A stretch of DNA of 64,000 nucleotides, from contig NZ_FUEZ01000004.1 of NCBI RefSeq assembly GCF_900157365.1, forward strand, positions 1,103,066-1,167,065. Direction: 5' to 3'. Positions 26,762 through 35,459 of this stretch are shown in pieces; the stretch's first letter is position 1; each line of letters opens with the position of its first letter. This DNA is from Mycobacterium numidiamassiliense (lineage in GTDB: Bacteria > Actinomycetota > Actinomycetes > Mycobacteriales > Mycobacteriaceae). The translations under genes and the position numbers were made by a program. The notes beneath the pieces are model-generated. The model was given only the letters and a program-made list of their open reading frames with translations, had not been told where the DNA came from and ran no database searches.

Positions 26762-28078
26762 GTGTCTAGGCTCAGGCGCGTGAACAGCTCGCGGGAGCTC
26801 CGATCTCTGGTGATGCCCCCTGGTGACGGGTACGGGCTGGCCCGCGTCGTGGTTGCCGTCCGGGTCGCGGTCGTGGTATCGATCGTCGTGCTGGTAGCGA
26901 TCGGCCCGGAGTGGATGCGCCGGCACACACTGATGCTCGCCGTCGTCTTGACCGCCGCACTGGCCTACGCGGCGGTACTCATGGCCCACCCACGCTTCGA
27001 GGTGCGCCGCACGCGTTATGCGTGGCTGGTCTCGGCGTTGGACGCAACGCTCACGCTGTCCCTCATCGGACAGACGGGCGGTGCGTCCAGTCCGGTTGTC
27101 TCGGTGCTCGCACTAGTGGTCATCGCCTCGGCGGCGCGGCTGACGTTCACCGAATCCCTGTTGCTGGCCGTGTTCGTGGGTATCGGCTACCTGGTAGTGG
27201 TGTTGATGTCCGGGCACCAGGACGACACTGCCCTGTCACCGCCAGTACAGGGACTCTGGTGGGCGCTGTACGTGGTGTTCGTCGCGGTGCTCGGTGGCAG
27301 CCTATCGGTCCTGGTCGACCGTGAACACCGGTCCCGGGTGCGCGCCCTGGTGGAGGCCGAGGCAGAACACGCCGCCGCCGAGGAGGAACGCGACCTGCGA
27401 GCTCGCCTGCTGCGCTCCTATGAGGCGCAGCAGGAGGGACTTCAGGTGCTGCTCCACGAGTTCCGTACTCCGGTGGCCTCGCTCGAGGCGCTTGCCGCCG
27501 CCCTCACGGACTCGGCTCCGATGGCAACCGCGGACCGCGACTCGGCGATCCAACTCGCGGGCCGGCACACGCGCCACCTGTCGGACATGCTCGACGCGTT
27601 GTCAGATGTCAACCTCAGCCGGCGGCCCGCGTTCTCGTCCGGTCGCCTGCGTCGGATCGATCTGGCCGACTTGATCTCCGAAGCCGGCGACGCGGCCGGC
27701 CTGCTCCCAACCCGCCTGCGGGTGTCGACGACAGGCGACGTCTCCGCCATCCAGGTGGACGCGCAGGGGCTGCGCCGGGTGCTGACCAATCTGCTGGAGA
27801 ACGCCGCACGGCACGGCCGCGGGCGACCCATCGACGTGATCTGCGAACGCAGCGATGATCATCTGAGCGTCTCGGTTCTCGACCGCGGGCCCGGGGTATC
27901 GCAAGAGAGTCTGGGCGAGTTGACCGCCAAGTTCGTCAGCCTGTCGGATCGGCGTGGCACCGCTGGACTAGGGCTGTGGATCGTGCAGCAGATCGTCGAC
28001 GCGCTCGGCGGGACGCTGCAGTTCTCCGCCCGTGACGGCGGTGGCCTAACCGCCTCGTTCACCGTTCACGTCAGTTGA
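26762..28078 (+). CDS. Sensor histidine kinase
   Basis: A 438-residue kinase. The N-terminal ~190 residues hold about six membrane segments (for example VVVSIVVLVAIG and LLLAVFVGIGYLVVVLMSG). A short coiled coil follows (VEAEAEHAAAEEERDLRARLL). The H-box is LLHEFRTPVASLEAL with the phosphorylated His, the N-box is LLENAARHG, and the G boxes are DRGPGV and GLGLWIVQQI. The N-terminus resembles a MASE-like sensor, so a membrane or lipophilic signal is possible. Start is GTG 26762 or GTG 26780. It is divergent from its likely partner regulator; together they may control the adjacent ferredoxin and P450 genes. Confidence 0.88.
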   Translation: MSRLRRVNSSRELRSLVMPPGDGYGLARVVVAVRVAVVVSIVVLVAIGPEWMRRHTLMLAVVLTAALAYAAVLMAHPRFEVRRTRYAWLVSALDATLTLSLIGQTGGASSPVVSVLALVVIASAARLTFTESLLLAVFVGIGYLVVVLMSGHQDDTALSPPVQGLWWALYVVFVAVLGGSLSVLVDREHRSRVRALVEAEAEHAAAEEERDLRARLLRSYEAQQEGLQVLLHEFRTPVASLEALAAALTDSAPMATADRDSAIQLAGRHTRHLSDMLDALSDVNLSRRPAFSSGRLRRIDLADLISEAGDAAGLLPTRLRVSTTGDVSAIQVDAQGLRRVLTNLLENAARHGRGRPIDVICERSDDHLSVSVLDRGPGVSQESLGELTAKFVSLSDRRGTAGLGLWIVQQIVDALGGTLQFSARDGGGLTASFTVHVS

Positions 28079-28225
28079 CGGGCCACGCGCTCAGCAGAGT
28101 GGCACGCACGGGCCGTGAGTTGGCCCGCACGTCAGGGGTAATCGGGCGCCTTCTATCCCAGACTGGCCTGGACCCCGCGAAGTGATCTGCAGCACACCGT
28201 GCGGAAGAGGCTGAAAGGAATCTCA

Positions 28226-29494
28226 ATGACCACCGCCGCCCCCACCCATCGCGACATCGACCTGAGCGCACGTGAGTTCTGGGCGAAGCCGCATGAGGAA
28301 CGTGACGCTGCGTTCGCGGTGTTGCGTCGCGAGAACCCCGTGGCGTGGAGTCGGCCTGCCGACTCTGACCTGCTGCCCCCGGAGCAGAACACCGCCGGTT
28401 TCTGGTCGTTGACCAAGCACGAGGACATCCGGATAGCGAGCCGCCACCCCGAGATCTTCTCCTCCGCGCAGGGCATCACCATGGAGGACTTCCCGCCCGA
28501 AATGATCCACATCGCACAGTCGTTCATCGCGATGGACGCGCCGCGCCACACCCAACTGCGCGGTATCACCTTGGATGCATTCAAGCCGAAGAACATGGGC
28601 CGGCTTCAGGACTGGATTCAGGGTCACGCCCGCGATCTGGTTTCCGAGATAGCCCACTTGGGCGAGGGTGATTTCGTCGAGCTGGTCTCGGTCAAGCTGC
28701 CGGGCCGGATCTTCGGCAGCTTTTTCGGCCTTCCGCCCGGGAAGATCCACGACAAGACCATCAACGCCGCGCAACGCCTGCTCGGCTGGACCGACCCGGA
28801 GGTCTGTGGCGACAGCAGCGCACTCGAACTCTTCGCCGGCGCGGTGATGGACCTGCATGAGACAGTGTCGTTGCTGATCCCCGAGCGCCGCGCCAACCCC
28901 GGCGACGACCTGCTGACCTGGATGGTGCAGGCCGAGTTCGACGGCGAGAAGATGACCGACGACGAGCTGAAGGCCTTCTTCGTGCTATTGGCCGTGGCAG
29001 CCAACGACACCACCCGGCACGCGTCGGCGAACGCGATCCACGCGTTCTCCAGGTTCCCGGATCAGCGCGACCTGCTGGTGGCCGACGTCCCCGGCCGAGT
29101 GGATTCCGCTGTCGAGGAAGTCCTGCGCTGGGCGTCACCGCTACTGCACATGCGACGCACCGCCACCCAGGACTTCACCATCCGCGGATCGGAGATCAAG
29201 GCCGGCGACAAGGTGGTGCTCTGGTACATCTCGGGCAACCGCGACGAGGACGTCTTCGAGAATCCGTTCACGTTCGACATCTTCCGGAACCCCAACCCGC
29301 ACATCGCTTTCGGAGGCGGTGGGCCACACTTCTGCCTCGGCGCCGCACTGGCCCGCACCATGCTGCGGTCGTTGCTGACTGAGGTGTACACGCGCATCCC
29401 CGACATCAGCGCACCCGAACCGCACTTCCAGGTGGCCAACTTCATCAACGGCATCAACAGCCTGCCCGCCACTTGGACTCCCGAGCGCCGCTGA
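28226..29494 (+). CDS. Cytochrome P450
   Basis: A 422-residue soluble bacterial P450. The I-helix oxygen-activation motif reads AANDTTRHA, the K-helix ExxR is EEVLRW, and the haem loop is FGGGGPHFCLGAALAR with the axial Cys near residue 370. The NDTTR signature resembles the NETTR of the CYP124/125/142 group, which act on sterol or isoprenoid chains; the substrate guess is by analogy. ATG 28226 follows GGAATCTCA; the upstream codons are unlikely. About 48% similar by eye to the second P450 at 35460, suggesting an old duplication. Confidence 0.92.
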   Translation: MTTAAPTHRDIDLSAREFWAKPHEERDAAFAVLRRENPVAWSRPADSDLLPPEQNTAGFWSLTKHEDIRIASRHPEIFSSAQGITMEDFPPEMIHIAQSFIAMDAPRHTQLRGITLDAFKPKNMGRLQDWIQGHARDLVSEIAHLGEGDFVELVSVKLPGRIFGSFFGLPPGKIHDKTINAAQRLLGWTDPEVCGDSSALELFAGAVMDLHETVSLLIPERRANPGDDLLTWMVQAEFDGEKMTDDELKAFFVLLAVAANDTTRHASANAIHAFSRFPDQRDLLVADVPGRVDSAVEEVLRWASPLLHMRRTATQDFTIRGSEIKAGDKVVLWYISGNRDEDVFENPFTFDIFRNPNPHIAFGGGGPHFCLGAALARTMLRSLLTEVYTRIPDISAPEPHFQVANFINGINSLPATWTPERR

Positions 29495-29519
29495 CCACCC
29501 CAAAGTAAGCACACGCCGT

Positions 29520-30272
29520 TTGAAAACCAAAGCCGCCGTCCTGTGGCGTCTACACCAGAAGTGGTAGGTCGAAGAACTCGACCTGGACGGACCCAGAGAG
29601 CGGGAGGTCCTGGTGAAGCTGACCGGCGGCGGCCTGTGCCACTGCGATAACCATCTGGTCACAGGAGACATGCCGATGAACCTCCCGGTGGTCGGCGGAC
29701 ACGAGGGCGCAGGTGTGGCGGCCGACGTCGGACCCTGCGCCACCGAAGTGGTGGTGGGCGACCACGTCGTCCTCAGCTTCATCCCCGCCTGCTGTCGATG
29801 CCGTCCGCGTGCTCGCGGCATGAGCAAGCTGTGCGAGTACCGCGCGGCGATCATGGCGGGACCGCAGCTGGATGGCACCCGATTCCATGGCCGCGGTCAG
29901 GACATTGGCCAGATGTGTGTTCTCGGAACAATTTCCGAGTACACCGTCGTCCCCATACTCTCGTTGGTCAAAGTCGACAAGGACGTACCGCTGGACAAGG
30001 CCGCACTCGTCGGATGCGGTGTCACCACCGGCTACGGTGCCGCCGCGCGCACGGGCGAGACCGAGGATGGCTAAACCGTCGTCGTCATGGGTGTCGGCAG
30101 ATTGGGCACCAACATGATCAACGCGATGTATCCCTTCGGTGGGGTGAAGCAGAGCGGATTAGGGCGCGAACTCGGGGTCGATGCCCTCGACGAGTACACC
30201 GAGCCGAAGTTCGCCTACATCGACCTGACACACGACTATTTTCCTGGGTACCCACGCTCCGTACGCACCTGA
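29520..30272 (+). pseudogene. Chimeric remnant: alcohol dehydrogenase 5' part joined to aldehyde dehydrogenase 3' part
   Basis: From TTG 29520 the frame matches the intact NDMA-type alcohol dehydrogenase at 40990: KAAVLWRLHQKW, then GLCHCDNHLVTGD and GGHEGAG. A TAG at 29565-29567 sits where that enzyme has Gln, and a TAA at 30072-30074 interrupts again before VVVMGVGRLGTN. Directly after, bases ~30118-30230 encode an aldehyde dehydrogenase C-terminus (YPFGGVKQSGLGREL). A deletion has fused two unrelated dehydrogenase genes and removed the middle of both. No functional product is expected. Confidence 0.85.
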
Positions 30273-30921
30273 CCGGCCTGCCGTCATCGTCGCCGAGACC
30301 GGACGGACGATGAGCTACCGGCGCCTCGACGACGAATCCGGTGCGCGTACTTCACGATGCTGGACTGCGCCCAGGGACGTTGTCGCGCTGCTCTCCGACA
30401 ACGCCCCCGAAGCGCTCGTGACGTGTTGGGCGACACAGCGTTCGGGGTTGTGCGTGACGGCGATCAACCTCCACCTGACATCGCGGGAGGCCGCCTACAT
30501 CGTGCACGATTCGGGTGCACGCGCCTTGATCGCCTCGGCCGCTCTCCACGAGTAGGCGACCGCGGTTTATGCCCACGCCGGCGGCCCGGGCATACGGCTG
30601 GCCTTCGGCGGCGAGATCGGCGGATACAATTCCTTCGAAGCTGCCCTGGGCGGGAGCGGGACCAAACCTCCAGGAGCAGCCATGCGGGGCGGTCATGCTG
30701 CACTCCTCAGGAACGACCGGTTTCCTAAAGGTGTTCGGCCCGCGCTTCCGACCGCAACGTCGATGGGCCCGGTGATCCGACCGTCGCGATTGCGAGGCGG
30801 TGCAGAACGCAGCAGCGCAACTGCGGAAGTATTGGCGGTGGGGGTTGGCTCCGTTATTTGTGGACGCACTGTCGGCCCATTCAGTGTGGTACGCCTACGG
30901 CGAACTTACCGAGGGTATGGG
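30273..30921 (+). pseudogene. Acyl-CoA ligase (fadD-type) remnant
   Basis: The N-terminal part of an AMP-forming ligase is readable in one phase (AVIVAETGRTMSYRRLDD, then VVALLSDNAPEAL and SREAAYIVHDSGARALI) to a TAG at 30553-30555. The adenylate-binding block reappears in another phase as MLHSSGTTGFLK near 30694-30729. Beyond ~30760 the ligase is lost, and a short frame (RKYWRWGLAPLFVDAL) of unknown origin follows. Stops, a frameshift and the missing C-terminal two thirds make this a pseudogene. It continues the decayed patch upstream. Confidence 0.8.
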
Positions 30922-31827
30922 TCACTCACGACGCCACGGTAGCCGGAATCCTCCCTCGCTCAAGCCATAGCCGATAGTGCCGTCATCGAGTTGAAACTCC
31001 ATGATCTGTTCGCACACCACGAACGTGTCCTGCGGGAACAGCCAGGTGAACAATGGTGTCGCTGAAAACGTGAAGTGGCGGCCCAACTCGTCGTTGAAAG
31101 CCCATTGCATCGAAGTCACCGAAAAGCTGTCAGGCGCGTAGTCGATCGTGTCCTTGATCGCATTGACCCGTAGCCACCGCGCGCCGTCATAGAACATCCG
31201 CATATAGGAGTTGGCGCCGGTGGTTGACACGCCGTGGATGCCGGAAAAAGCCATTCCGTTGTCGAATATGGGCCAGGCCAGCCGATAATGCCCCAGTGAG
31301 TCCCAGTTGCGAACACCGGCGGCGATGTCCCGGAAGCCCGTACCCGTCAACGCGACACGTTCACCGCGGATGGACAGGTGGCCGGTCACCACGCTCGGCC
31401 CCTCGAGGTGGACGCTGGCCATCTCGCGCGCGAATGTGCCCTCGGCGTCCTGGGTCAACGCGATGCAGTCCGCCATCGAGACATCGGAACGCCAGTCCAG
31501 TTCCAGTGCGAAATCTGCGTTGCCGAAGCTGATGTGGGTCAACATCAGCGGCTCGACAGCGCGCACGGTCAGGCCTGCCAGCTCTAAGCCGCCGGCGGGG
31601 CGGGCGTCGGTGTAGGGGAGGTTGAGGTTGGTTCGCGCGAAGACGGGCAACCCGTCGGCGAAGGCAATCAACCAGCTATTGGCCTGTTTACGGTTGGGCA
31701 GCATGCCGATTCGGATCAGGACACCGATCCGGGCCACCGGGTCGTAGGCGTTGTAGTAGTAGCTCTGACCCCACAATTCTTGATCGGGGTCGACAACGAG
31801 TCCTTCATATTTTGCGAAGTCAGTCAT
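30922..31827 (-). CDS. Conserved hypothetical protein, beta-rich
   Basis: A 301-residue soluble protein starting at ATG 31827. It looks beta-rich, with many aromatic and Gly residues (QSYYYNAYDPVARIGVLIRIG near the start, SEGGFRLPWRR at the end), resembling the lipocalin-like hypothetical proteins found beside mycobacterial lipid-degradation genes. No catalytic motif is recognised. It is followed on the same strand, in transcription order before it, by 31840 (12-base gap) and the phosphotransferase-like gene, making a three-gene unit. A ligand-binding or accessory role is only an inference. Confidence 0.7.
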   Translation of the reverse strand: MTDFAKYEGLVVDPDQELWGQSYYYNAYDPVARIGVLIRIGMLPNRKQANSWLIAFADGLPVFARTNLNLPYTDARPAGGLELAGLTVRAVEPLMLTHISFGNADFALELDWRSDVSMADCIALTQDAEGTFAREMASVHLEGPSVVTGHLSIRGERVALTGTGFRDIAAGVRNWDSLGHYRLAWPIFDNGMAFSGIHGVSTTGANSYMRMFYDGARWLRVNAIKDTIDYAPDSFSVTSMQWAFNDELGRHFTFSATPLFTWLFPQDTFVVCEQIMEFQLDDGTIGYGLSEGGFRLPWRRE

Positions 31828-31839
31828 TTGGTCACGACC

Positions 31840-32388
31840 TTATGCGGTAGGGGCCAGCAGGGATTCGATTGTCGGAAGGTGATAGGCGTTGGCATCGAAG
31901 CCCTGGGCGCGGCTCCAGACACGATCACGCAGGATCTCGCCGCGGGACTGGTCGAGCACGATTCGGCGTACATCGTCGCGGTACGTCCGTGCGGAATCGT
32001 CGGTGAATACGACGTCCACCAAGTGGTCCAGCGCCGTCCGGATCGCCCGCGCCGTCGTGACGATCTCGGTCGGATCTGCGGCGGACCGCGACAGCAGCGC
32101 ACGGCCGGACGCAGCCGAGCCGCTGAGCGCCGACACTGGGCCGGCGACCCGTTCGGGATAGTCGCCCAGCACTGCGCCGAGTTGGTCCGCGAAAGCCACT
32201 GCGCGGGTCAGTTCGTCGCGGTCGAAGCGATACTGCAGCGGTAGCTGCTCGGCCATCAGCGTCAGGGTGCCGATGACGAGCTGGGCCTGCTCCCTGGCGA
32301 GCGCGTTGCCCGGGTCCACCGCGGGCGCGACGGAGTCGATCATCGCCTTGATCATCGTCTGCAGCTGCAGGTCGTAGCGCAAGATCAT
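31840..32388 (-). CDS. Hypothetical protein, helical
   Basis: A 182-residue protein. ATG 32388 lies two bases after the upstream phosphotransferase stop, which favours this start over a longer frame. It is almost entirely helical, with charged heptad-like segments (AREQAQLVIGTLTLMAEQL, TEIVTTARAIRTALDHLVDV) and a conserved-looking end GFDANAYHLPTIESLL. It occurs next to APH-like phosphotransferases in mycobacterial lipid clusters, as far as I recall. No function is assigned. Confidence 0.68.
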   Translation of the reverse strand: MILRYDLQLQTMIKAMIDSVAPAVDPGNALAREQAQLVIGTLTLMAEQLPLQYRFDRDELTRAVAFADQLGAVLGDYPERVAGPVSALSGSAASGRALLSRSAADPTEIVTTARAIRTALDHLVDVVFTDDSARTYRDDVRRIVLDQSRGEILRDRVWSRAQGFDANAYHLPTIESLLAPTA

Positions 32389-32389
32389 G

Positions 32390-33625
32390 TCAGGCTCCCG
32401 TCTCAAGTAGCTGGTGGATTTCGTGGAGCATGCTGCTGCCGATACCGATTAGCCAGGCGACGGTGATGTCCTGATGCGTCTTTGCCCCGCCGGCGATCCG
32501 GTAGCCGGTACCCAGCGCGAGCACCGCGATGGAGAAGGCGTTGAACACCCGGTAGTAATGCAGCCGTTGAGGGTCGACGGACAGTCCAGATATCCGCTCG
32601 TAGTCGGCGTAGAGCTGGTCGGTCGGCAGCAGGCCGCTAGCCAGGAAGGTGGCTCCATCCTCGGCGAGGTGCCCGAACGCAGGAGCCGCGATCCACGCCA
32701 GGTCCTGGTGGCGGTCGCCGATCCGGGCCAGTTCCCAGTCCAGGATCGCGGTCACCTTCCGATCGTGCTCGGTGAACAAGTAGTTGCCAGTGCGAAAATC
32801 GCCGTGCACGATCGAGAGGCGTTCCACTGGCGGCATGTTGGTGCGCAGCCAATGTGCGGCCAGCCGCATCAAGGGGATGTCCTCGCCGCAGTCTTCGTCC
32901 CACGCCCGGCTCCACCAATTCACGGCCCACTCGACGCTCTGGGTGCCCAGCTCCGGTCTGTCGAAGGCGTCCAGGTCGGCGTTGGTGAAATCGAACGTGT
33001 GGATCGCCGCCAGGTGCCTGACCATCTGCTGGGCCAGCGGGCCGCGCAGCTGCGGACCGAGGTTGGTGCCTAGCCCCGACACGCCCACCGAGGCGGCCGA
33101 CGGTTTCGTCGAGCCGGCTACCATCCCGTACACCAGTCCCGGGTAGGGCAGGTGCTCGGCCTGCGCATCCAGCCAGTACACGGGTGGGACAGGCACCATG
33201 CCCTGGAACGCCTTGATCACCTGGAACTCGCGCAGCCGGCTGGTCTCAACCATCGACTCGGCGGGCTCCATGCGCAGCACCAGCGGTGTTCGGGTCCGGC
33301 CGGTACCGGGCGCGACCCAATCCAGGGTGAAAGCCATTTGCAGTTTCGACGCGCCGCCACTGAGCCACCGGCCATCGGAGACGGTGAACGGCTCATCCAG
33401 TCGATCGCTGAGGATGGCTGTGACCGCGGTGGTCAGGGTGTCTAGCGTCGGCGGCGTGTAACGGCTGGTCGCGCGGTTGCGCTGGCGCCGATTGAGCACC
33501 CGGTCGAGCTCTGATTCGGTCGGGTACCGCCGGCGCAGATATTCGATCCAGGATTCGCTCGGAGCGTCCTTATCAACGCTGGCCAGATGCGGTCGGGCGA
33601 ACAGGGGAACTGCTGGTGAAACCAT
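32390..33625 (-). CDS. APH-family phosphotransferase-like protein
   Basis: A 411-residue protein of the aminoglycoside phosphotransferase/choline kinase fold. The nucleotide-binding N-lobe carries GGASKLQMAFTL and LVLRMEP. The catalytic loop is SIVHGDFRTGNYLF (HGDxxxxN) and the metal site ILDWELARIGD (DWE). Mycobacteria have many such proteins near fadE genes, including fusions to acyl-CoA dehydrogenases, so phosphorylation of a lipid-type alcohol is more likely than antibiotic resistance. ATG 33625 is chosen; the frame upstream of it is unlikely. First gene of a three-gene reverse unit. Confidence 0.82.
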   Translation of the reverse strand: MVSPAVPLFARPHLASVDKDAPSESWIEYLRRRYPTESELDRVLNRRQRNRATSRYTPPTLDTLTTAVTAILSDRLDEPFTVSDGRWLSGGASKLQMAFTLDWVAPGTGRTRTPLVLRMEPAESMVETSRLREFQVIKAFQGMVPVPPVYWLDAQAEHLPYPGLVYGMVAGSTKPSAASVGVSGLGTNLGPQLRGPLAQQMVRHLAAIHTFDFTNADLDAFDRPELGTQSVEWAVNWWSRAWDEDCGEDIPLMRLAAHWLRTNMPPVERLSIVHGDFRTGNYLFTEHDRKVTAILDWELARIGDRHQDLAWIAAPAFGHLAEDGATFLASGLLPTDQLYADYERISGLSVDPQRLHYYRVFNAFSIAVLALGTGYRIAGGAKTHQDITVAWLIGIGSSMLHEIHQLLETGA

Positions 33626-33823
33626 TCCCCGATGGTGCAGGCAACCGCGCCCGCCGCCTATAGCCACCGCGTGCAACGTTCGTCCGCCGGGTTGTCTATG
33701 ACGTGCATCACTATGACGTATCACTGTGGCGCATGGCGCTTTCTGTCTCCTTAGACCCGTTTTCCTACTCCCATTTGGATAGATTCGTGGACCGACCAGT
33801 CGGCGCCGCCTACCGTGTCGTCT

Positions 33824-35107
33824 ATGCGGCTGGGCAGCCACAATGACGTGAGGCTGGCAGCGGGCAACGCCACCGCTGGCGAGACGCCCGCTGAAACGAT
33901 GCGCCGCTGCGCCCACGCCATGTTGCTGCGCTCCAGTCAGGTCAGCGCCGCGATCTCGGCGGACGTGCTTAGCCACGTGGCTGGGTTGACCCCCAACGGG
34001 TCTGTGCAGGCCATCAAGGCAGTGCATGACAGCACTGATCAGAACGTCGGGGCGATCTTCGCCACCTTGGCTTTTGGCGTTCCCTCCGATGCTGCCGAGC
34101 CGCCGACCGGAACCCAGGACCTGCTTCGGCACACCGTCGCCGATGACGGCGACGTCACCACGCTGCTGAGGGCCTACAGGTACGGACACTCGCTGTTGTG
34201 GGAGATGTGGAGCGCCCACGTCGCCGAGCAGGTCGGCGAGGCCCCCCGGCTGCACGAAGTATTGTCGATGTCCTCGAAGCATATGTTCACCTTCATCGAC
34301 CGCTCTTGCGAGCGGCTGGTCAGCGACTTCCAGCTGCTTTATGGCGCACGGTCGCCAGCGCGTCCCACGCGCTCAGTCGGCGAGACCATTCGTGACCTAC
34401 TGCTCGACGACACAGTGGTCGACGAGGCGCTCGCCTCCACGGTGCTGCGATGTGACATCGGCGGATACCACGTGGGGCTGGTGCTCTCGCCGTTAGCCGC
34501 GGGTGTCGACGTGCGTGCAGTCGCCGGCACGTTGAGCACCGCGGCGGGCGCCGCATCGGGGGCGACGCTGATGGTCGGCGACGGCACGATGTGGTCTTGG
34601 CTGACGTGGCCTCGGCGGCCGGGCGAGGATCGACTCCGGCGGGTGCACGACACCCCGGCGAAGGACGTCGTGGTTGGGATGGGCGAGCCGGGGCGAGGGC
34701 GCTCCGGATTTGCCCGCTCCCATCAGCAGGCGCGCGATGCCGAACGGGTGACCCGACTCAACCGCAATGTGTGCGGCGGTGTCGTCCGCTACCGTGACGT
34801 CGAACTGGCCGGTGCGCTGTGTGGTGACGTCGGCCGCGCGCGGCGGTTCGCCGAGGACCGGCTGAGCACCTTAATCAGCGACGACCCCACCGTCGAGCGG
34901 CTGCGGGAGACACTGCTGGTCTACCTTGACAACGGCTGCCGCCAGTCACGGGCAGCCGAGGTCCTCCATGTCCATCCCAAGACGGTCAGCTACCGGCTTG
35001 CACAGGCTCAACGACTACTGGGCCAGCCGTTCGCGGAGCACGTGCTCGACGTGGGCGCCGCACTCACCGTCGCGCAAGCGCTAATGGGTGGCCGGCCCCA
35101 TAGCTAG
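33824..35107 (+). CDS. PucR-type transcriptional regulator
   Basis: A 427-residue regulator. The C-terminal ~60 residues form the PucR helix-turn-helix: VYLDNGCRQSRAAEVLHVHPKTVSYRL (residues ~360-386). Upstream is a GGDEF-like/CdaR middle domain and an N-terminal helical sensor part (MLLRSSQVSAAISADVLSHV). It is divergent from the phosphotransferase unit, whose start is 198 bases away, so it may control that unit. The start is ATG 33824 or GTG 33815. Ligand unknown. Confidence 0.83.
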   Translation: MRLGSHNDVRLAAGNATAGETPAETMRRCAHAMLLRSSQVSAAISADVLSHVAGLTPNGSVQAIKAVHDSTDQNVGAIFATLAFGVPSDAAEPPTGTQDLLRHTVADDGDVTTLLRAYRYGHSLLWEMWSAHVAEQVGEAPRLHEVLSMSSKHMFTFIDRSCERLVSDFQLLYGARSPARPTRSVGETIRDLLLDDTVVDEALASTVLRCDIGGYHVGLVLSPLAAGVDVRAVAGTLSTAAGAASGATLMVGDGTMWSWLTWPRRPGEDRLRRVHDTPAKDVVVGMGEPGRGRSGFARSHQQARDAERVTRLNRNVCGGVVRYRDVELAGALCGDVGRARRFAEDRLSTLISDDPTVERLRETLLVYLDNGCRQSRAAEVLHVHPKTVSYRLAQAQRLLGQPFAEHVLDVGAALTVAQALMGGRPHS

Positions 35108-35459
35108 TGAGCGACGTCGCCACTGATCTGCGCATCGATCTTAGGATTCGAGCATTCGTCTGCGGGGATTAACGACCGCGCAGCCGGGCGCCCCCTCAAC
35201 GAGGCGTTCGACCGCAGTCGGCCGCGACCGTGTCGTCTGGTATCGCCGTCGTTCCCTTGAGGCGCTTACCGCCCCTACGGATAACGGCTGGCCAGGCGGG
35301 GACCGCAACTGACTAACTTGGATCACCGCGCGATCCGGCCAGCTTCCACCCTGGTGCGCGGGGGTGTCACGGCACCAGCGTTGCCCCTTTGTGTCCGACC
35401 GCTGTTGAGGCGGCGGCCCGACGGACAACTCACGCCATCGGAGTCCGCGATTGAAGGAA
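35108..35459. other. Convergent intergenic gap
   Basis: About 350 bases between the ends of the PucR-type gene and the second P450 gene. No frame is convincing. A hairpin at 35462-35486 (AGGCCGG, 11-base T-rich loop, CCGGCCT) overlaps the P450 stop codon and could help end transcription of either gene. Confidence 0.45.

Noticed and set aside
32390..34282. A 630-codon start for the phosphotransferase gene
   Set aside because: The extra ~219 N-terminal codons run antisense to the PucR-type gene and through its promoter. ATG 33625 gives the normal family length.
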